A DNA stretch of 64,000 bases from Thalassomonas sp. M1454 (GCF_007097525.1 NZ_VKDD01000008.1:1-64000), one strand, 5' to 3'; shown: positions 29,287 through 42,873, numbered from the stretch's first letter. Made by a program: numbers and translations. Notes: generated by a model from the letters alone, not told the origin.

Positions 29287-29466
29287 ATGGCTAATACAAT
29301 CAAAGTAACGCAAGTTAAAAGTTCTATCGGTCGCAAGCCGTCTCATAGAGCAACAATTAAAGGATTAGGTTTACGTCGTATCCGTCATACTGTAGAGTTA
29401 GAAGATACTCCATCAGTACGTGGTATGATCAACTTAGTTCATTACATGATTAAGGTGGAGGATTAA
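29287..29466 (+). CDS. rpmD: 50S ribosomal protein L30
   Basis: 59 codons plus TAA, the same length as E. coli L30. The translation starts [20 protein letters not shown] and ends [13 protein letters not shown], with the conserved [20 protein letters not shown] in between (as [12 protein letters not shown] then DTP). It lies six bases after rpsE and three before rplO. The gene is short and easily missed but is in the expected place in the spc operon. Confidence 0.97.
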   Translation: MANTIKVTQVKSSIGRKPSHRATIKGLGLRRIRHTVELEDTPSVRGMINLVHYMIKVED

Positions 29467-29469
29467 GTT

Positions 29470-29904
29470 ATGCATTTAAATACATTATCCCCTGCACCTG
29501 GCGCTAAGAAAGCTAAAAAGCGTTGCGGTCGTGGTATCGGTTCTGGTATCGGCAAAACAGGTGGCCGCGGTCACAAAGGTCAAAAGTCTCGCTCAGGCGG
29601 CGGCATTCGTCCTGGTTTTGAAGGTGGTCAGATGCCTCTTAAACAACGTTTACCTAAATTTGGTTTTACGTCGCGTAAATCTTTAGTTCGCGCTGAAGTA
29701 CGTTTACACGAATTAAATCAAATGAATGTTGATGTTGTTGATATTCACGCGCTTAAAGACGCAGGCCTAATCACTCGTAACATTGAATCTGCAAAGATAA
29801 TGTTATCTGGTGAAATCAGCCGTAAAATTACGGTTCGTGGCTTAGCAGTAACCAAAGGTGCACGTGCAGCAATTGAAGCTGCCGGTGGTACAATAGAGGA
29901 ATAG
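29470..29904 (+). CDS. rplO: 50S ribosomal protein L15
   Basis: 144 residues, as in E. coli. A late assembly protein with a Gly/Lys-rich N-terminal tail ([19 protein letters not shown]). Starts three bases after the rpmD stop; its RBS lies within the end of rpmD (GGTGGAGG). Confidence 0.98.
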   Translation: MHLNTLSPAPGAKKAKKRCGRGIGSGIGKTGGRGHKGQKSRSGGGIRPGFEGGQMPLKQRLPKFGFTSRKSLVRAEVRLHELNQMNVDVVDIHALKDAGLITRNIESAKIMLSGEISRKITVRGLAVTKGARAAIEAAGGTIEE

Positions 29905-29910
29905 TACAAA

Positions 29911-31236
29911 ATGGCTACACCAGGAATGGAAAATAAAGCTGCAGGCGGTTTGTCTGAGCTTAAACAAAGATTATTGTTCGTACTCGGAGCGCTTATTGTG
30001 TTTCGTTTAGGTTCATTTGTACCAATCCCTGGTATTGACGCCGCTGTACTAGCTCAGTTGATTGAACAACAAAAGGGCACCATTGTAGAAATGTTTAACA
30101 TGTTCTCTGGTGGTGCACTTGAGCGAGCCTCTGTAATGGCTTTAGGTATTATGCCGTACATCTCAGCTTCGATTATCATGCAAATTAGTACACATATTGT
30201 ACCTAGTATGCAAGAATTGAAAAAAGAAGGTGAAGCTGGACGTCGTAAGATCAGTCAGTACACACGCTATGGCACATTGCTACTGGCAACAGTACAGTCG
30301 ATTGCGATTGCAAATAGTTTACCGGGTATGATGCCAGGTCTAGTGGTTAACGCTGGCTTTGGTTTCTACTTTACTGCGGTAGTATCTTTAGTAACTGGTA
30401 CCATGTTCTTAATGTGGTTAGGTGAACAGATTACTGAACGTGGTATTGGTAACGGTATTTCAATCTTAATCTTCGCTGGTATTGTTGCTGGCATGCCTTC
30501 AGCTGTTGGTCAAACAGCTGAAATGGCGCGTCAAGGTGAATTGCACTTATTAGCATTATTACTAGTTGGTGTTTTAGTATTTGCTGTGACTTATTTAGTT
30601 GTATTTGTAGAGCGCGGCCAACGCCGTATTGTGGTAAACTATGCTAAGCGCCAACAAGGTCGCAAAGTATTTGCTGCACAAAGCACTCATTTACCTTTAA
30701 AAGTAAACATGGCAGGTGTTATTCCACCTATCTTTGCATCAAGTATTATCTTGTTCCCGGGTACCATCGCAAGTTGGTTCGGTCAAGGTGATGGTGTGGT
30801 TGCTAATGCATTGCAAGAGTTTGCTCTTGCTCTGTCACCAGGTAACCCTTTGTATGTAATGCTATATGCAACTGCAATAATCTTTTTCTGTTTTTTCTAC
30901 ACGGCATTGGTTTTCAATCCGCGTGAAACAGCAGATAATTTGAAGAAATCTGGTGCGTTTATTCCTGGGATTCGTCCTGGTGAGCAAACGTCAAGATATA
31001 TTGATAAGGTAATGACTCGCTTAACATTAGCGGGTGCTTTATACATTACTCTTATTTGTTTGGTTCCTGAGTTCATGATGATATTTTGGAATGTACAGTT
31101 CTATTTTGGCGGTACTTCCCTACTAATTATAGTAGTTGTAATTATGGATTTCATGGCACAAGTACAGACTCATTTGATGTCTCATCAATATGACAATGTG
31201 CTGAAAAAAGCTAATCTAAAAGGCTACGGCCGTTAG
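29911..31236 (+). CDS. secY: Protein translocase subunit SecY
   Basis: 441 residues (E. coli 443). The ten-helix channel of the Sec translocon in the inner membrane, partner of SecE/SecG and SecA. The plug/TM2 region ([30 protein letters not shown]) and the C-terminal loop signature are clear. Six bases after rplO, near the end of the spc operon as in E. coli, so ribosome and translocon synthesis are coupled. Confidence 0.98.
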   Translation: MATPGMENKAAGGLSELKQRLLFVLGALIVFRLGSFVPIPGIDAAVLAQLIEQQKGTIVEMFNMFSGGALERASVMALGIMPYISASIIMQISTHIVPSMQELKKEGEAGRRKISQYTRYGTLLLATVQSIAIANSLPGMMPGLVVNAGFGFYFTAVVSLVTGTMFLMWLGEQITERGIGNGISILIFAGIVAGMPSAVGQTAEMARQGELHLLALLLVGVLVFAVTYLVVFVERGQRRIVVNYAKRQQGRKVFAAQSTHLPLKVNMAGVIPPIFASSIILFPGTIASWFGQGDGVVANALQEFALALSPGNPLYVMLYATAIIFFCFFYTALVFNPRETADNLKKSGAFIPGIRPGEQTSRYIDKVMTRLTLAGALYITLICLVPEFMMIFWNVQFYFGGTSLLIIVVVIMDFMAQVQTHLMSHQYDNVLKKANLKGYGR

Positions 31237-31253
31237 AGGCTACGGAGTATAAA

Positions 31254-31367
31254 ATGAAAGTTCGTGCATCCGTTAAAAAGATTTGTCGTAACTGTAAAGT
31301 TGTTAAGCGTGCAGGTGTGGTTCGCGTAATTTGCGCAGAGCCTAAGCACAAGCAACGCCAAGGCTAA
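31254..31367 (+). CDS. rpmJ: 50S ribosomal protein L36 (zinc-binding type)
   Basis: 37 codons plus [24 protein letters not shown] then [16 protein letters not shown]. The zinc ligands C11, C14, C27 and H32 are all present, so this is the zinc-binding form and not the zinc-free paralogue made in zinc starvation. It ends the spc operon, 17 bases after secY. Confidence 0.97.
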   Translation: MKVRASVKKICRNCKVVKRAGVVRVICAEPKHKQRQG

Positions 31368-31377
31368 ATCTTTTACT

Positions 31378-31419
31378 AAAGTGTCATTTATTGTATTATT
31401 TTGCAATTTGTGACACTTT
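31378..31419. other. 9-bp hairpin between rpmJ and rpsM
   Basis: AAAGTGTCA (31378-31386) pairs with TGACACTTT (31411-31419) around a 24-base loop. No T-run follows, so it is not a standard terminator; it may cap or process the alpha mRNA. Confidence 0.55.
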
Positions 31420-31435
31420 ATATTGCAAAAATGTT

Positions 31436-31512
31436 GCTGGTTGAGTATCCTAACGGGCTTTTCAACCGGTTATCTTTTAACCTTAAATATAGGAGATGTG
31501 TTAGTGGCCCGT
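31436..31512 (+). promoter_or_regulatory. Alpha operon ribosome-binding-site pseudoknot (S4 target)
   Basis: GGTTGA (31439-31444) pairs with TCAACC; between them GAGTATCC...ACGGGCTTTTCA matches the E. coli alpha leader (GAGTATCCTGAAAACGGGC). After it come GGTTA-tctt-TAACC, an AGGAG RBS and the GTG of rpsM. In E. coli S4 (rpsD, third gene here) binds this pseudoknot to trap the ribosome and repress the operon. The extra GGTTA/TAACC hairpin is a local variation. Confidence 0.88.
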
Positions 31513-31860
31513 ATCGCTGGCATTAACATCCCTGATCGTAAACATGCAGTAATTGCCATTACTGCCATCTACGGTATCGGTGCAACTCGTGCAAAGACAA
31601 TTTGTGCAGAAGCAGGTATCGCAGAAAATATAAAGATCAGCGAATTAGACGAAGCTCAAATAGATTTGCTTCGTGCAGAAGTGGCGAAATTCACCGTAGA
31701 AGGTGACTTACGTCGTGAAGTTTCAATGAACATCAAGCGTCTGATGGACCTTGGCTGTTATCGTGGTTTACGCCATCGTCGCAGTCTCCCTCTACGTGGT
31801 CAACGCACTAAGACTAATGCGCGCACCCGTAAAGGTCCTCGTAAGCCGATTAAAAAGTAG
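31504..31860 (+). CDS. rpsM: 30S ribosomal protein S13
   Basis: 118 residues, as in E. coli, starting with GTG (GTG GCC CGT gives [11 protein letters not shown]). S13 is a head protein that contacts P-site tRNA and the 50S bridge. The GTG and its flanks copy the E. coli alpha leader, so the longer upstream open frame from 31423 is not the true start. First gene of the alpha operon. Confidence 0.97.
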   Translation: MARIAGINIPDRKHAVIAITAIYGIGATRAKTICAEAGIAENIKISELDEAQIDLLRAEVAKFTVEGDLRREVSMNIKRLMDLGCYRGLRHRRSLPLRGQRTKTNARTRKGPRKPIKK

Positions 31861-31875
31861 ATCGAGGAAATAGAC

Positions 31876-32265
31876 ATGGCTAAAACACCAACGCGCACGA
31901 AAAAGCGCGTAAAAAAACAAGTTGCTGATGGCATGGCTCATATCCATGCTTCTTTCAACAACACAATCGTAACTCTTACAGATCGTCAAGGTAACGCGTT
32001 ATCTTGGGCAACTGCAGGTGGTTCTGGTTTCCGTGGTTCACGTAAATCAACTCCATTCGCTGCACAGGTTGCTGCTGATCGTGCTGGTAAAGTAGCACAA
32101 GAGTTTGGTTTGAAGAATATTGAAGTATTCGTTAAAGGTCCAGGTCCAGGTCGTGAATCTGCAATCCGTGCCTTAAATGCTGCTGGTTTTAAAATCACCA
32201 ACATTACTGACGTTACTCCGATTCCTCATAATGGTTGTCGTCCACCTAAGAAACGTCGCGTTTAA
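31876..32265 (+). CDS. rpsK: 30S ribosomal protein S11
   Basis: 129 residues, as in E. coli. Lines the mRNA exit channel and contacts E-site t[28 protein letters not shown] and [16 protein letters not shown] are conserved; the Asn-Gly near the C-terminus is the known isoaspartate site in this family. Confidence 0.98.
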   Translation: MAKTPTRTKKRVKKQVADGMAHIHASFNNTIVTLTDRQGNALSWATAGGSGFRGSRKSTPFAAQVAADRAGKVAQEFGLKNIEVFVKGPGPGRESAIRALNAAGFKITNITDVTPIPHNGCRPPKKRRV

Positions 32266-32286
32266 TAGGTCTGTTGGAGAAATAAC

Positions 32287-32907
32287 ATGGCAAGATATTT
32301 AGGCCCAAAGCTTAAGCTTAGCCGCCGCGAAGGAACTGATTTGTTCCTTAAAAGTGGTGTAAGGGCAATTGATACTAAATGTAAGATCGAAACTATTCCT
32401 GGTCAACACGGCGCTCGTCGCGGTCGTTTATCTGACTATGGTCTGATGCTTCGTGAAAAACAAAAAGTTCGTCGTATTTACGGTGTTCTTGAGAAGCAGT
32501 TCCGTAATTACTACAAGCAAGCTGCTCGTCTTAAAGGCAACACAGGTGAAAACTTGTTAAACCTTTTAGAAGTGCGCTTAGACAACGTTGTATACCGTAT
32601 GGGCTATGCCTCTACACGTGCAGAAGCTCGTCAACTAGTTAGCCACAAAGCTATCGTAGTTAACGGTCAAGTTGTTAACATTCCATCTTTCGCTGTTAAG
32701 CCAGAAGATACTGTTTCAATTCGTGAGAAGTCTAAAACTCAAGCGCGCATCGTTGCTGCTTTAGAATTAGCTGATCAACGTGAGAAGCCAGTCTGGGTTG
32801 AAGTTGATAACAAGAAGATGGAAGGTACGTTTAAACGTTACCCAGATCGTTCTGATTTATCAGCAGAAATTAATGAACAGTTGATTGTCGAGCTTTACTC
32901 GAAATAA
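32287..32907 (+). CDS. rpsD: 30S ribosomal protein S4
   Basis: 206 residues, as in E. coli. A primary 16S binder and the autorepressor of the alpha operon through the leader at 31436-31512. [20 protein letters not shown] and the S4 domain ([28 protein letters not shown]) are clear. C31-type zinc residues are reduced, as usual in this group. Confidence 0.98.
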   Translation: MARYLGPKLKLSRREGTDLFLKSGVRAIDTKCKIETIPGQHGARRGRLSDYGLMLREKQKVRRIYGVLEKQFRNYYKQAARLKGNTGENLLNLLEVRLDNVVYRMGYASTRAEARQLVSHKAIVVNGQVVNIPSFAVKPEDTVSIREKSKTQARIVAALELADQREKPVWVEVDNKKMEGTFKRYPDRSDLSAEINEQLIVELYSK

Positions 32908-32932
32908 AGCTGAACTTTAAGAGAGGACAAAA

Positions 32933-33922
32933 ATGCAGGGTTCTGTAACCGAATTCCTTAAGCCGAAATTAGTTGGTATCGAGAATATCAGTACTACTCG
33001 TGCTAAGGTAACATTAGAACCACTTGAACGTGGTTTTGGTCATACTTTAGGTAATGCGTTACGTCGCATTCTTCTTTCATCAATGCCAGGTTGTGCAGTG
33101 ACGGAAGTTGAAATTGATGGTGTATTACATGAATACAGCAGTAAAGAAGGTGTTCAAGAAGACATCATCGAAATACTGTTGAATCTTAAAGATTTGGCTG
33201 TTGGTTTAGAAGGCAAAACTGAAGCAGTTTTAACTTTAACTAAGTCAGGTGAAGGCCCTGTAACGGCCGCTGATATACAGCATGATGGTGATGTTACTAT
33301 CGCTAATCCTGCTCACGTTATCTGTAACTTAACAGGTGACGGTTCAATCAGCATGCGCATCAAAGTAGAAATGGGTCGTGGTTACGTTCCAGCTTCTATT
33401 CGTCGCAACGCCGAGGAAGAAGAACGCGCAATTGGTCGTTTACTAGTTGATGCGTCTTTCAGTCCTGTTGAGAGAATTGCTTATGACGTTGACTCGGCTC
33501 GTGTTGAACAACGTACTGACTTAGATAAGCTTGTTATCGACATGGAAACTAACGGTACGTTAGATCCAGAAGAGGCGATTCGTCGTGCATCAACAATTCT
33601 AGCTGAACAGTTAGATGCGTTTGTTGACTTACGCGATGTTAAAGAAGTTGAACCGGAAGAAGTTAAACCTGCTTTCGATCCAATTTTACTTCGTCCAGTT
33701 GATGACCTAGAGCTTACAGTTCGTTCAGCCAACTGTTTAAAAGCAGAAGCGATTCAGTATATTGGTGATTTAGTACAGCGTGCAGAAGTAGAACTTCTTA
33801 AAACTCCTAATTTAGGTAAGAAATCTCTTACTGAAATCAAGGATGTTTTAGCGTCTCGTGGCTTATCTCTAGGCATGCGCCTAGAAAACTGGCCACCTGA
33901 AAGCATTGCTGATAACGACTAA
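32933..33922 (+). CDS. rpoA: RNA polymerase subunit alpha
   Basis: 329 residues, as in E. coli. The N-terminal dimerisation domain ([31 protein letters not shown]) starts polymerase assembly; the C-terminal domain ([33 protein letters not shown]) binds UP elements and activators. AGAGGA is the RBS. In its normal place between rpsD and rplQ. Confidence 0.98.
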   Translation: MQGSVTEFLKPKLVGIENISTTRAKVTLEPLERGFGHTLGNALRRILLSSMPGCAVTEVEIDGVLHEYSSKEGVQEDIIEILLNLKDLAVGLEGKTEAVLTLTKSGEGPVTAADIQHDGDVTIANPAHVICNLTGDGSISMRIKVEMGRGYVPASIRRNAEEEERAIGRLLVDASFSPVERIAYDVDSARVEQRTDLDKLVIDMETNGTLDPEEAIRRASTILAEQLDAFVDLRDVKEVEPEEVKPAFDPILLRPVDDLELTVRSANCLKAEAIQYIGDLVQRAEVELLKTPNLGKKSLTEIKDVLASRGLSLGMRLENWPPESIADND

Positions 33923-33964
33923 GTCAATCAGAATTTAATAGTTTAAGAGAAGAAGGATTAACGT

Positions 33965-34372
33965 ATGCGCCATCGTAAAAGCGGTCGCCAGTTAAACCGT
34001 AATAGCAGTCATCGCCAGGCGATGTTCCGCAATATGGCAAGCTCTTTAGTAAAACACGGTGTTATTAAAACTACCGTTGCTAAAGCTAAAGAACTACGTC
34101 GCGTTGTTGAGCCACTAATTACATTGGCTAAAACAGATAGCGTTGCAAATCGTCGTTTGGCATTTGCTCGTACACGTGACCAAGAAGTAGTAGGTTTATT
34201 ATTCAGCGAACTTGGTCCTCGTTACCAAGAACGTCCAGGTGGTTACACTCGCATTTTAAAATGTGGTTACCGTACTGGTGATAAAGCACCTATGGCTTAT
34301 GTTGAACTTGTAGACCGTCCAGTAGTTGAAGAAACTGCTGACGTGGTTGAAGAAGTTTCAGCTGAAGCATAA
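33965..34372 (+). CDS. rplQ: 50S ribosomal protein L17
   Basis: 135 residues. [24 protein letters not shown] and [20 protein letters not shown] are typical. The C-terminal tail is acidic ([16 protein letters not shown]). Last gene of the alpha operon. Confidence 0.98.
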   Translation: MRHRKSGRQLNRNSSHRQAMFRNMASSLVKHGVIKTTVAKAKELRRVVEPLITLAKTDSVANRRLAFARTRDQEVVGLLFSELGPRYQERPGGYTRILKCGYRTGDKAPMAYVELVDRPVVEETADVVEEVSAEA

Positions 34373-34390
34373 TCAAACCTAGTTTGATAT

Positions 34391-34424
34391 ATAAAAAAGA
34401 GAGCTTAGGCTCTCTTTTTTTTTT
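34391..34424 (+). terminator. Alpha operon terminator
   Basis: AGAGAGC-ttag-GCTCTCT in an A-run/T-run context with ten or more T after the stem, 18 bases after rplQ. Confidence 0.93.
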
Positions 34425-34445
34425 GAGGGCTAAAAGTGATTTCTA

Positions 34446-34660
34446 CTGCGTTAAATTAAGCCTCGTTTAGATGAACTAAACGTCGGCTCAATTTGTCTTG
34501 TATAAATCGCTTTTATCTCCTCAAAATATTTGACTGGTTAAAATGTGCTTACCCTGCGTTAAATTCAAGCTCGTTTAGGCAGGCTAAAAATCGCTTTAAT
34601 TTTCCTTGATAAAACCCATTTTTCCTAACTCAAACTATTTATACTAAATGTGTAAAAATA
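34446..34660. repeat. Two diverged copies of a conserved-loop hairpin repeat (108-bp spacing)
   Basis: CTGCGTT begins copies at 34446 and 34554. Copy 1: AAATTAAGCC (34453-34462), T, CGTTTA, 7-base loop, TAAACG, TC, GGCTCAATTT (34485-34494). Copy 2: AAATTCAAGC (34561-34570), T, CGTTTA, 7-base loop, TAAAAA, TC, GCTTTAATTT (34593-34602). Each outer stem pairs at 9 of 10 positions. Similar tails follow (CTTG, then a TTTATC-like and an AAATGTG-like word). The same family lies behind groEL. The rest of the 436-base gap before prkB is AT-rich with no gene. Confidence 0.8.
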
Positions 34661-34809
34661 AAAACTGAAATCGGTGTTTGTAAATACCACTTTATCTCTA
34701 ATTCCTAAAGTTTACCTTAAGCCTCGTATTATCTAAAAATGTTGTTTTCTTGACCTAAAGCGATATAAAACGTATAAAGTTAAGCTGATTAATAATTAGA
34801 AGAAAAAAT

Positions 34810-35715
34810 ATGTCTGCTCGAAATCCTATTATTGCTGTTACCGGTTCGTCTGGTGCAGGTACCTCTACAACCATGGACGCCTTTGAGCACATATTCCGAT
34901 CTTTAGATATAAAAGCTGCTATGGTTGAAGGTGATAGTTTTCATCGCTTCACTCGTCCTGAAATGGATCTTGAAAAACGTAAAGCAAAAGCTGAAGGTGG
35001 TAAAGTCAGTTATTTTGGTGATGTAGCCAATGATTTCGATGCCCTTGAACGTTTATTCCATGATTTTGGTGAAAAAGGTGAAGGTACAATGCGCCGTTAC
35101 CTTCATACTTTCGATGAAGCAGTACCATATAATCAAATGCCAGGTACGTTTACCCCTTGGGAGCCTCTAGGAGGCGAATCAGACCTTTTATTTTATGAAG
35201 GTTTACACGGAGGGGTTGTTACAGATAAAAACGATGTAGCCAGACACGTGGACCTTCTAATCGGCATGGTTCCAATTGTTAACCTTGAATGGATCCAAAA
35301 AATTATTCGAGACACTAATAGTCGGGGCCACTCTCGTGAAGCGGTTACAGATAGCATAGTGCGTAGTATGGAAGATTATTTCACCTTTATTACGCCGCAG
35401 TTTTCACGAACCCATATTAATTTCCAACGTGTGCCTACCGTTGATACATCTAATCCTTTTAGTGCTAAAGCAATTCCGAGTCAGGATGAGAGTTTTGTAG
35501 TGATCCGTTTTCGTGAAATGGAAAATGTAGATTTTCCGTTCTATTTACGCATGATCGATGGATCCTTCATGTCCAGGGTCAACACCTTAGTTGTTCCTGG
35601 AGGTAAAATGGGCTTTGCTATGGAATTAATATTAAAACCATTAATTGTCGAAATCATGGCAAACAAAAGGGAAGCTAGCCAACAAATGGATTGGATGCAG
35701 ACCTATAAAGAATAA
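34810..35715 (+). CDS. prkB: Phosphoribulokinase-like kinase PrkB
   Basis: 301 residues. P-loop GSSGAGTSTT near residues 13-22 and the phosphoribulokinase family body (EGDSFHRF, VSYFGDVANDFDAL, FYEGLHGGVV). It matches E. coli PrkB (YhfK neighbour region, about 290 residues), which is found in heterotrophs without RuBisCO, so a Calvin-cycle role is unlikely; the true substrate is not settled. The OsmC-type gene beside it is convergent, a pairing also seen in E. coli, where crp follows; crp is not here. Confidence 0.88.
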   Translation: MSARNPIIAVTGSSGAGTSTTMDAFEHIFRSLDIKAAMVEGDSFHRFTRPEMDLEKRKAKAEGGKVSYFGDVANDFDALERLFHDFGEKGEGTMRRYLHTFDEAVPYNQMPGTFTPWEPLGGESDLLFYEGLHGGVVTDKNDVARHVDLLIGMVPIVNLEWIQKIIRDTNSRGHSREAVTDSIVRSMEDYFTFITPQFSRTHINFQRVPTVDTSNPFSAKAIPSQDESFVVIRFREMENVDFPFYLRMIDGSFMSRVNTLVVPGGKMGFAMELILKPLIVEIMANKREASQQMDWMQTYKE

Positions 35716-35738
35716 TACTTTAAAAGTATTACATAAAC

Positions 35739-35763
35739 AAAAGGAGCCTTATGGCTCCTTTAT
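35739..35763. terminator. Terminator between prkB and the OsmC gene
   Basis: AAGGAGCC-ttat-GGCTCCTT, a perfect 8-bp stem with A-run and T-rich flanks serving convergent genes. Confidence 0.82.
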
Positions 35764-35779
35764 CGTTTACAAGGGGAAG

Positions 35780-36184
35780 TTATGCTTCAACAACTGAAAA
35801 GTCGTGAGTGATATTTACCGATTTATTAAGCATAAGAGCAACTGAACAATATTTATCAGCAGATAATGCCACGGCTCGCTCTACGTGCTTTTCTTTAACA
35901 TCGCTACCGCTAATCACGAAATGTAAATGAATATCTGAAAATAACTTTGGAACGGTATCTACTCTTGTGCCGTTAATTTCTACTACACAGCCAGTTACCT
36001 TTTGACGTGCTTTTTCTAAAATACTAACAACGTCAACTGAAGAACACCCACCTAATGAAAGTAATACATTTTCTAATGGACTCGGTCCTAATGCACCACC
36101 ATTAGCATCCATTACTACACAATGGCCACTTTCAGAAGTACCCATAAATAACTCATCGCCAACCCATTTTACTTTTGCTTGCAT
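35780..36184 (-). CDS. OsmC/Ohr-family protein YhfA-like
   Basis: 134 residues when started at MQAKVKWVGDELF, the same length as E. coli YhfA; an upstream in-frame ATG would add 20 residues without homology. The fold is OsmC-like (GGALGPSPLENVLLSLGGCSSVDVVSIL), with the first peroxidatic-type Cys in GGCSS and a second in DKYCSVALML, so a thiol-dependent hydroperoxide activity is plausible but unproved for this branch. Convergent with prkB. Confidence 0.88.
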   Translation of the reverse strand: MQAKVKWVGDELFMGTSESGHCVVMDANGGALGPSPLENVLLSLGGCSSVDVVSILEKARQKVTGCVVEINGTRVDTVPKLFSDIHLHFVISGSDVKEKHVERAVALSADKYCSVALMLNKSVNITHDFSVVEA

Positions 36185-36368
36185 CTTGCTTCTCTTAATT
36201 ATTAAGTTGATTGTTATTTTAAACCTTGATGGGGTAAATGACACTACTTTTAATATCTTTTTGAAAAATCAGTGGTTCAAAAAATACACAATGAATAACA
36301 CTCGATCACAGATTAAATAATTCAAACTAGATAACATCAATATGTCTTTAATATAGAGTGAAAACTAG

Positions 36369-37805
36369 ATGGCATATTTATTATTAGCAATTGCTTTGCT
36401 TATTGCGGGTTATTTTTTCTATGGCGCTTTTGTTGAAAAAGTCTTTGGAATAAATAAAAAACGAAGTACTCCTGCTACTACACATTGTGATGGTGTTGAT
36501 TTTGTATCTATGTCGAAAGGCCGAGTATATTTAATTCAGTTGTTAAATATTGCTGGTGTAGGACCAATTTTTGGGCCGATTTTAGGAGCCTTATATGGCC
36601 CAGCTGCACTGTTGTGGATTGTTATTGGTTGTATATTTGCAGGTGCTGTACACGATTACTTTTCCGGAATGCTTTCGGTTCGCAACGAAGGACAATCAAT
36701 CCCTAATCTAGCAGGAAAATATCTAGGACGCAGTTCAAAGCATTTCATGAATGTGTTTGCAGTGATTTTATTACTTCTTGTTGGTGTCGTATTTATTAGC
36801 GCACCTGCTGGTTTATTAGCTAGATTAACAGGCGTTGATGTTGCTATTTTCTTAGGTATTATTTTTGTTTACTACCTTATTGCGACGTTATTACCTGTAG
36901 ATAAGCTTATTGGTCGCTTTTATCCATTTTTTGGCGCTTTATTGGTGTTTATGTCAGTTGGACTTACATTGGCCTTAATCTTTTCTTCAGAGCACAGTGT
37001 ATTACCAGGTGTTGAGGCTGCAGATTTTTTAACAAACTTAAACCCTAATGATATGCCTTTATGGCCAGCCTTATTTATTACCATTGCTTGTGGTGCAGTT
37101 TCAGGTTTTCATGCAACGCAATCTCCTTTAATGGCTCGTTGCATTGATAATGAAGAGAATGGCCGTTTTGTATTTTATGGGGCAATGATAGGCGAAGGTG
37201 TTATCGCTTTGATCTGGTGTACTCTGGCATTATCTTTCTTCGGTGGAGTAGAGGGCTTAAATGAAGGTATGGCTGGTAATCCAGCTAATGTTGTTTACGA
37301 AGCATCGACTGGCTTATTAGGTGCTGTTGGTGGCTTTTTAGCTATATTAGGGGTAATTGTTTTACCAATTACATCTGGTGATACAGCATTTAGATCGGCT
37401 CGTTTGATTTTATCTGAATTTTTCAATCTATCGCAAAAACACTTTTCCAAGCGATTAGTTTTAGCTTTGCCTTTATTTGCAATTGGTGCGGTATTAACAC
37501 AAGTCGATTTCGGCATTATTTGGCGCTATTTTGGGGTCGCTAACCAAACTACGGCTGCCTTGATGTTATGGACGGCTTCAGCGTACTTAATGAGAGAAAA
37601 TAAATTCCATTGGATTTGTACTATACCAGCCATATTTATGACTGTTGTAGTTATCGCTTTCTTATTTAGCTCTAAATCATTAGGTTTTGGTTTGCCAATT
37701 GATATCTCAACGGTATCTTCTGTGTTAATTACAATGCTATGGACATTTTTTGTTAAGAGCAGAATTAATATCTCGCCAACAGATATAGTTAAGAGCTCTG
37801 TTTAA
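36369..37805 (+). CDS. CstA-family carbon starvation / peptide transporter
   Basis: 478 residues, about twelve membrane segments. KGRVYLIQLLNIAGVGPIFGPILGALYGPAALLWIVIG and FAGAVHDYFSGMLSVRNEG are the CstA signatures, and GFHATQSPLMARCI lies centrally. E. coli CstA is about 700 residues; this is the shorter form of the family. It likely imports peptides or pyruvate-type substrates; substrate is inferred from the family only. Monocistronic, with no visible CRP site that I would defend. Confidence 0.88.
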   Translation: MAYLLLAIALLIAGYFFYGAFVEKVFGINKKRSTPATTHCDGVDFVSMSKGRVYLIQLLNIAGVGPIFGPILGALYGPAALLWIVIGCIFAGAVHDYFSGMLSVRNEGQSIPNLAGKYLGRSSKHFMNVFAVILLLLVGVVFISAPAGLLARLTGVDVAIFLGIIFVYYLIATLLPVDKLIGRFYPFFGALLVFMSVGLTLALIFSSEHSVLPGVEAADFLTNLNPNDMPLWPALFITIACGAVSGFHATQSPLMARCIDNEENGRFVFYGAMIGEGVIALIWCTLALSFFGGVEGLNEGMAGNPANVVYEASTGLLGAVGGFLAILGVIVLPITSGDTAFRSARLILSEFFNLSQKHFSKRLVLALPLFAIGAVLTQVDFGIIWRYFGVANQTTAALMLWTASAYLMRENKFHWICTIPAIFMTVVVIAFLFSSKSLGFGLPIDISTVSSVLITMLWTFFVKSRINISPTDIVKSSV

Positions 37806-37806
37806 A

Positions 37807-37840
37807 CAAAAAACGCATGTTATTACAACATGCGTTTTTA
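37807..37840. terminator. Bidirectional terminator between cstA-type and DUF1338 genes
   Basis: ACGCATGTT-attac-AACATGCGT with A-run before and T5 after. Confidence 0.9.
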
Positions 37841-37863
37841 TGTGGCTAAATGAAATTACTAAT

Positions 37864-38658
37864 TTAACTGTTAGTACTTTCAAATATTTTATCAGCAGAT
37901 GCGGCAACAAACCCTGTATATAAATTGCCACAATCCATAGGGTAGCGTTTAGCAAATTCGTAAAAGCAACTTGGTATATCCAAGTTTATATCACTAAATT
38001 CAACAGTTGATGTATCTGCCATTGTTGAAGATTGCTCTAGCTTAACGGTTTCATCGCCTTTAACTTCCCCACCAGATGCGTTAAGAATAAAACCAGCATC
38101 TTTAATGCTTTCATTTACACTATGAATGCAATCAAAGTTCTGTAAATGATTAATGCTTACAGTGAAATGGTTTGCTCTGAAACCCCAGGCAGCTAACCAA
38201 GCGGCGTACTCACTTTCATTTAGTAGTGTTTTGTACTCAGAGCTAGTTAATTGCCAATGACGACCAGAATAAAGGAAATTATCTTTAGCGACATTTTCGC
38301 TATCTATTTCGGCAACAAGTCGTTTAATAATTTCTTGAACTTGCAAAGAAAACTCTTCCACTAATAACTCGCTAATAAATACTTTAGGTAATTCGGTATT
38401 TTCATGCTCAAAATGCTTAGCGACTAATTTTTTTGCTTCAAAGTGATAATTACCACATTCCTTGTAACCTAGCTTAGTTAAATGTGCGGCAAGTTTATCT
38501 AAGTTAATTTTTTCTAAATTAAATGTTCTATAAGCAACATGGTCATTAATTAGATCATCACCTGATCCAAGTAACTGATGAACTTTTTGTGCTGATGGTG
38601 TAACTGCAATATATTGTTGCCAAATATTGTCGAATAACTCGGTAATTTTTGCTGTCAT
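37864..38658 (-). CDS. DUF1338 protein (2-oxoadipate dioxygenase/decarboxylase-like)
   Basis: 264 residues. The DUF1338 / HglS family is a VOC-type metalloenzyme; known members convert 2-oxoadipate to 2-hydroxyglutarate in lysine catabolism. The metal-binding His is in NDHVAYRTF and another lies near AKHFEH; the Glu in VFISELL is a probable third ligand. In several relatives it follows astD, as here. A terminator after astD (38787-38812) and its own leader suggest separate transcription. Substrate in this organism is inferred only. Confidence 0.8.
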   Translation of the reverse strand: MTAKITELFDNIWQQYIAVTPSAQKVHQLLGSGDDLINDHVAYRTFNLEKINLDKLAAHLTKLGYKECGNYHFEAKKLVAKHFEHENTELPKVFISELLVEEFSLQVQEIIKRLVAEIDSENVAKDNFLYSGRHWQLTSSEYKTLLNESEYAAWLAAWGFRANHFTVSINHLQNFDCIHSVNESIKDAGFILNASGGEVKGDETVKLEQSSTMADTSTVEFSDINLDIPSCFYEFAKRYPMDCGNLYTGFVAASADKIFESTNS

Positions 38659-38786
38659 GAACGTTCCCTAAAATTATTTAAAAAATATTTTATTAAAGGC
38701 GAAAAGGGGCGTTTCTTAGAAATGATAATTTCAGACGAAAGGAAGCCTTCCCGTTCGCCGAAAATTTAAATTTGGTCAATGCTCTT

Positions 38787-38812
38787 AAAAAAGCTAGGGC
38801 GAACCCTAGCGT
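38787..38812 (-). terminator. Terminator of the ast operon
   Basis: Read on the minus strand: GCTAGGG-ttcg-CCCTAGC followed by six T, a UUCG-type loop, shortly after the astD stop. A second imperfect hairpin lies at about 38737-38758. Confidence 0.88.
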
Positions 38813-38848
38813 TTATTATGCGGTTATGTGCTCTCATCATTACTTTTG

Positions 38849-41361
<2,513 letters not shown>

Positions 41362-41394
41362 AAAAATTCTCGTAGTTATTAGCTAAAGAAGTAA

Positions 41395-42624
<1,230 letters not shown>

Positions 42625-42827
42625 CTAAAATTTTATCTTTATGGTTGTTACTCATTTACTAATGAAACAACTATTTCTGTATAGGTTTACTTAAAATATG
42701 GCGATATTATGTCAGAAAAGTAAGTAATTGTCTTTAGTTGGAATGCCTGAAAGCCAGTAAAAATAAGGGGTTGCTGAGTTTTATTCAGTATAAGTGCATA
42801 ACTATTACTTACGTTTTTTTACCTTTG

Positions 42828-42842
42828 GTTACAAATTGTAGT
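42828..42842. promoter_or_regulatory. Partial match to the GTTACAAATTGTAAC site
   Basis: GTTACAAATTGTA at 42828-42840 matches 13 bases of the palindrome at 25648, upstream of astC and downstream of the PilZ gene. Function unknown. Confidence 0.3.
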
Positions 42843-42873
42843 CGTTATTTCTTACTTGCACAGATAAAGTTTT

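Noticed and set aside
31423-31503. Longer rpsM with 27 extra N-terminal residues
   Set aside because: The GTG at 31504 and its leader match the E. coli alpha operon and give the standard 118-residue protein.
42781-42815. ArgR box upstream of astC
   Set aside because: ATTCA and TGCAT words are present but the spacing and symmetry do not fit an ARG box well enough.
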